Below, one piece after another: positions 5,201-7,370 of a DNA stretch of 7,370 nucleotides. A model generated the notes under the pieces. The model saw only the letters and a list, made by a program, of their open reading frames with translations. It was not told where the DNA came from and searched no databases. The stretch lies in assembly GCA_016926695.1 (NCBI GenBank), contig JAFGOB010000149.1:1-7370 (forward strand). The letters run 5' to 3'. A program made the position numbers and the translations under genes. This DNA is from Dehalococcoidales bacterium (GTDB lineage: Bacteria > Chloroflexota > Dehalococcoidia > Dehalococcoidales > UBA3254). The number at the start of each line of letters is the position of its first letter. Position 1 is the stretch's first letter.

Positions 5201-5396
5201 CTACAGATCGACACAAATTTCTTCAATTAATGAGCTTATATATTTTCCGGCGTTGGCAGTTTTTGCTGTGGATTCCTGTTCCAGTATGTCTATTGGAATC
5301 GGATCCCCATGTTTAAGTAGAGATTTTAGATATAAAGCCGCCGCTTCTCTGTCATTATCCAGGGCTTCCTTTTCTGTATCTCCGCCCATATGTCAT
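5201..5396 (-). pseudogene. Decayed hicB-type antitoxin gene
   Basis: From an ATG at 5389 the frame gives 62 residues, MGGDTEKEALDNDREAAALY and onward. These match the second half of HicB proteins (GDTxEEAlxNaxEAlxlYLxSLLxxGxPIP). The N-terminal beta strands of about 30 residues are missing. The original start seems to be the ATG at 5396-5394 (M-T-Y...), which has a G-rich ribosome binding site just upstream and lies 29 nt after a TATAAT, as in the intact hicB. That ATG is out of frame with the HicB-like part by one base, so an internal deletion with a frameshift is likely. A short product from 5389 remains possible. It is followed without a gap by the decayed hicA. Confidence 0.6.
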
Positions 5397-5425
5397 TTCA
5401 CCACCCCCCTGACCTTTTCGCCCTC

Positions 5426-5434
5426 ATTATAGCA
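5426..5434 (-). promoter_or_regulatory. Extended -10 promoter of the decayed hicBA module
   Basis: TGCTATAAT (5434 to 5426, minus strand) is identical to the box of the intact hicBA operon and lies the same 29 nt before the ATG at 5396. The -35 region is weak (GAGTTA at 17 bp). The promoter appears intact although its genes are broken, so a non-functional or short RNA may still be made. Confidence 0.5.
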
Positions 5435-5463
5435 CAGGGATTGTTTTATAACTCACTGCAAAT

Positions 5464-5554
5464 TCAATTGACTATTTTTACCGGTAAACCTTTACAATCT
5501 CCTTCTACGTGTGCACAATTAGTTTCCAGGGGATTTCCGCTTAAGCAGGCTGCT
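5464..5554 (-). pseudogene. Possible 3' remnant of a Cys-containing ORF at the IS edge
   Basis: Past the transposase stop, one minus frame stays open to a TGA at 5464. It encodes a tail ending ACLSGNPLETNCAHVEGD and then CKGLPVKIVN. The C-x9-C-x6-C spacing and ordinary composition look protein-like, but the upstream part of the frame lies inside the transposase gene in a different frame. It could be the end of a host gene truncated by the IS, or chance. I do not recognise a family. Confidence 0.22.
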
Positions 5555-5587
5555 CCCTTTATACCCTGAATTCCCGGACGTTTATAC

Positions 5588-7186
5588 CTATGCCGGAGGG
5601 TTGACCCCGAGGCAGGCGTAGAGGTTGGCCTGTTTCTGAGTGATTTCGCCGATTCTAGGTTTGTGACCTGGCTGTTCAAACCGCTCTATCACATCAAGTT
5701 CATCCAGCAATTCTTGAAGCGTATAGTCCTTGAATAAATTGTGATCCGACATGGCTTTCTTTATGTATGACAGATAGATCAAGGCTACAAACTGCACGAA
5801 CAGCTTGCCTTCCAGGTGTTCATCCGAAGATACCGATGTCCTCCTCATATTCAGCCGTTCTTTCAAGTTGCCGAAGGCTTTTTCAATCAGGTCTTTGGAG
5901 CGGTATATTTCCAGAGCTTCCAGCGGGTCTTTCACCCCGTTGGACAACAGGGCGAAATAGCCATAGTATTTCTCCACCGCACTGATCGCTTCTTGTTTCA
6001 GGAGTAGTTTTACTCCTCGGACCGGGGTCTCGCTGATCTCATAGTATTTGTCATATTGCTTTTCATGTTCCGGATTGCGCTTGTCGCTGGTAAGCTCATA
6101 TTCCAGAGCGTCCAGAAATTTGTTAAAAGCGATCTTGTCGTCTGTGGCCCTCTGGTCATTGTAAAAGAGATGCAGATAAATGCGACGGTTGTCACTCACC
6201 ACTTCACCGCTGCGCTTTTTGGTCTCCGTGTAGTCCCAGTCCAGCATAAAGGAGTCATAATAGAGGCCGTATTTTGAGCTATAATGGGGGCGGGAAGCCA
6301 TACTCCCGCATACTTCGTCCAGCTTTCGCCTGACAAATAGCAGGGAAGTCCGGGTGGAGATCAGGAAATTGTAGTGCTGGCGGAAGAGGGCATTGATATT
6401 GTCTTCGCTGTAGAATCCCCGGTCCATCACCAGTTGCACCTTCTCCAGATTCAGGAAATCAATATCCGCTAGCAGATTCTTCACGGTCTTGACATCAGTG
6501 ATATTGCCGGGCAGCTTGCGGAAGTAGACCGGCAATCTGGAGTTTTCTCCGAAAAGCAATGCCAGGTTGATCTGAGGAAGGGAATCGTTTTCCTTGTTGA
6601 GACCGTATTTGACCTGTTTGAGCGAAGTGGAATATGACGAAATCGAGGTGATGTCATAGGCCAGGAATTCCTTTTCCACCCGGCGCTTCCCCTGCGCGAT
6701 AAAGAATCTCAGTTTGGCAGCCTCTGTGATCGATCCCAGTATCTCGCTGCTCCTCTGGGAGGGCAGCTCTTTACCGTAGGGATGAATATGAGTTAAAGCC
6801 CACCGGGGAAAACGGCTCATGGGATTACGGTCTTCCAGTACCAGGTAATAGGACAGGGACATTATTTGCCGGTAGTTATCAGGAAAGCAGGTCTCAAAAT
6901 CCCTGGTCACGCCCAGTTTTTCACCGATGGCATCAAAGAGATAAGTGGCTCCGTAGAAGCGGCGCTGGCTATCGGGTGTTGTCTTTGGGCCGCGTTTCCT
7001 GGCCTGGGAGGGCAGATCAGCCAGATCGATTTTATTAGAGGGAATAATCTGGCCGGTTTGAGGGTCCAGCTTTCCGATGCATTTGCGGCGGTTTCTGGCC
7101 TGTTTCTTTTCCTTATCCCAGTAGCCGACTGATTCATAGACATAGGTAACACCGTTGCGTTTGTTCTTGACATAGACCAGAGACAT
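5588..7186 (-). CDS. IS1634/IS4-superfamily DDE transposase
   Basis: This 532-residue transposase cuts and joins the ends of its insertion sequence with a DDE catalytic core. Visible parts are the N-terminal VYVKNKRNGVTYVYES region typical of IS1634 proteins, the first Asp in LAYDITSIS (Asp178), the second in VMDRGFYS (Asp255), and the YREK-like signature IYRSKDLIEKAFGNLKERL, giving Glu435 and Lys442, with Lys in place of the usual Arg. The long beta-rich insertion between Asp255 and Glu435 is characteristic of the IS4 superfamily. The reading frame is full length with no break, so the element may be active. GGAGGTG 4-5 nt before the ATG at 7186 is an ideal ribosome binding site. Confidence 0.93.
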   Translation of the reverse strand: MSLVYVKNKRNGVTYVYESVGYWDKEKKQARNRRKCIGKLDPQTGQIIPSNKIDLADLPSQARKRGPKTTPDSQRRFYGATYLFDAIGEKLGVTRDFETCFPDNYRQIMSLSYYLVLEDRNPMSRFPRWALTHIHPYGKELPSQRSSEILGSITEAAKLRFFIAQGKRRVEKEFLAYDITSISSYSTSLKQVKYGLNKENDSLPQINLALLFGENSRLPVYFRKLPGNITDVKTVKNLLADIDFLNLEKVQLVMDRGFYSEDNINALFRQHYNFLISTRTSLLFVRRKLDEVCGSMASRPHYSSKYGLYYDSFMLDWDYTETKKRSGEVVSDNRRIYLHLFYNDQRATDDKIAFNKFLDALEYELTSDKRNPEHEKQYDKYYEISETPVRGVKLLLKQEAISAVEKYYGYFALLSNGVKDPLEALEIYRSKDLIEKAFGNLKERLNMRRTSVSSDEHLEGKLFVQFVALIYLSYIKKAMSDHNLFKDYTLQELLDELDVIERFEQPGHKPRIGEITQKQANLYACLGVNPPA

Positions 7187-7212
7187 TCTGCACCTCCAAT
7201 CCCATTGTTATA

Positions 7213-7241
7213 ATTATACCTATTATTGAGGCAAATGTCAA
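7213..7241 (-). promoter_or_regulatory. Perfect-consensus promoter of the transposase
   Basis: On the minus strand TTGACA (7241 to 7236), a 17-bp spacer and TATAAT (7218 to 7213) match the sigma-70/sigma-A consensus at all twelve positions. The leader to the ATG would be about 20 nt. Transposase promoters are usually weak, so this strength is notable. Confidence 0.8.
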
Positions 7242-7283
7242 GAGGGTAAAGGGCTATTTTTGAATCAATTTTAGCGTTTTTCA

Positions 7284-7370
7284 GTGGCTATCGTTACAAT
7301 TTTCCGGGAAGGCAGGATATATCGAGAGCGTGAATATATTCCGGGTTGGATAGAACCGTTAATCCGGTAT
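7284..7370 (+). CDS. Possible partial ORF running off the window
   Basis: A plus-strand frame starting at GTG 7284 stays open to the window edge for 29 codons. Its product contains VAIVTIFREGRIYRERE and YIPGWIEPLIRY and looks protein-like. An in-frame stop lies at 7272-7274. No ribosome binding site is visible and two minus-strand frames are also open for part of this stretch, so it may be chance. I do not recognise a family. Confidence 0.25.
   Translation, partial: MAIVTIFREGRIYREREYIPGWIEPLIRY

Larger units (their letters stand above)
5480..7253 (-). mobile_element. IS1634-like insertion sequence (ends uncertain)
   Basis: The element holds one transposase gene and its own promoter. The right end is probably at about 7253, where GAGGGTAAAGGG (7242-7253) faces an inverted partner on the left. 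Two left partners are possible: CCCTTTATACCCT (5555-5567, a close match with a 2-nt gap) and CCTTTACAATCT (5489-5500). An identical 8-bp CTATTTTT occurs at 5472-5479 and 7254-7261, directly beside the right end. It would make a flanking duplication if the element begins at 5480, although 8 bp is longer than the 5-6 bp usually reported for IS1634. The coordinates follow the direct repeat and are provisional. Confidence 0.5.

Overview
This window most likely comes from a Gram-positive member of the Clostridia, with a Peptococcaceae/Pelotomaculum-Desulfotomaculum-type genome as the best guess. The grounds are strong AGGAG/GGAGG ribosome binding sites, GTG starts, vegetative promoters with extended -10 boxes, a prokaryotic tRNA-Pro with encoded CCA, and an IS1634-type transposase. 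The taxonomy is an inference from gene style; no single gene proves it.

Layout. Positions 1-313 hold no gene. They are packed with inverted repeats and end in a convincing promoter for a secreted alpha/beta hydrolase (314-1744, +). Convergent to it lies a membrane protein of the M50/site-2-protease fold with two CBS domains (1786-2877, -). Both zinc-binding histidines of its HExxH motif are replaced, so it looks like a pseudoprotease. A divergent intergenic region of about 380 bp separates it from a stand-alone response-regulator receiver domain (3259-3693, +) with a non-canonical switch residue. A small unrecognised protein (3750-3947, +) follows. Positions 3948-4434 are non-coding and contain several inverted repeats, one a nested palindrome just upstream of tRNA-Pro(GGG) (4435-4511, +).

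The right part is an accessory island on the minus strand. An intact hicB-hicA toxin-antitoxin operon (5008 to 4563) has its own promoter and terminator. Immediately upstream, in the same orientation, is a second hicB-hicA pair that has decayed: its hicB is frameshifted and has lost the N-terminal half, and its hicA is cut by an in-frame stop. The intact and decayed modules share the promoter layout, a TGCTATAAT box exactly 29 nt before the original ATG, and the promoter of the intact module sits in the last codons of the decayed hicA. Beyond that is a complete IS1634-like transposase (7186 to 5588) with a perfect-consensus promoter, then about 115 bp of flank at the window edge with only a possible gene start.

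The most notable points are the M50-CBS protein without its catalytic histidines, the orphan receiver with Asn at the switch Thr position, and the tandem live/dead hicBA modules beside the IS. I did not see a clearly new multi-gene defence or metabolic system.
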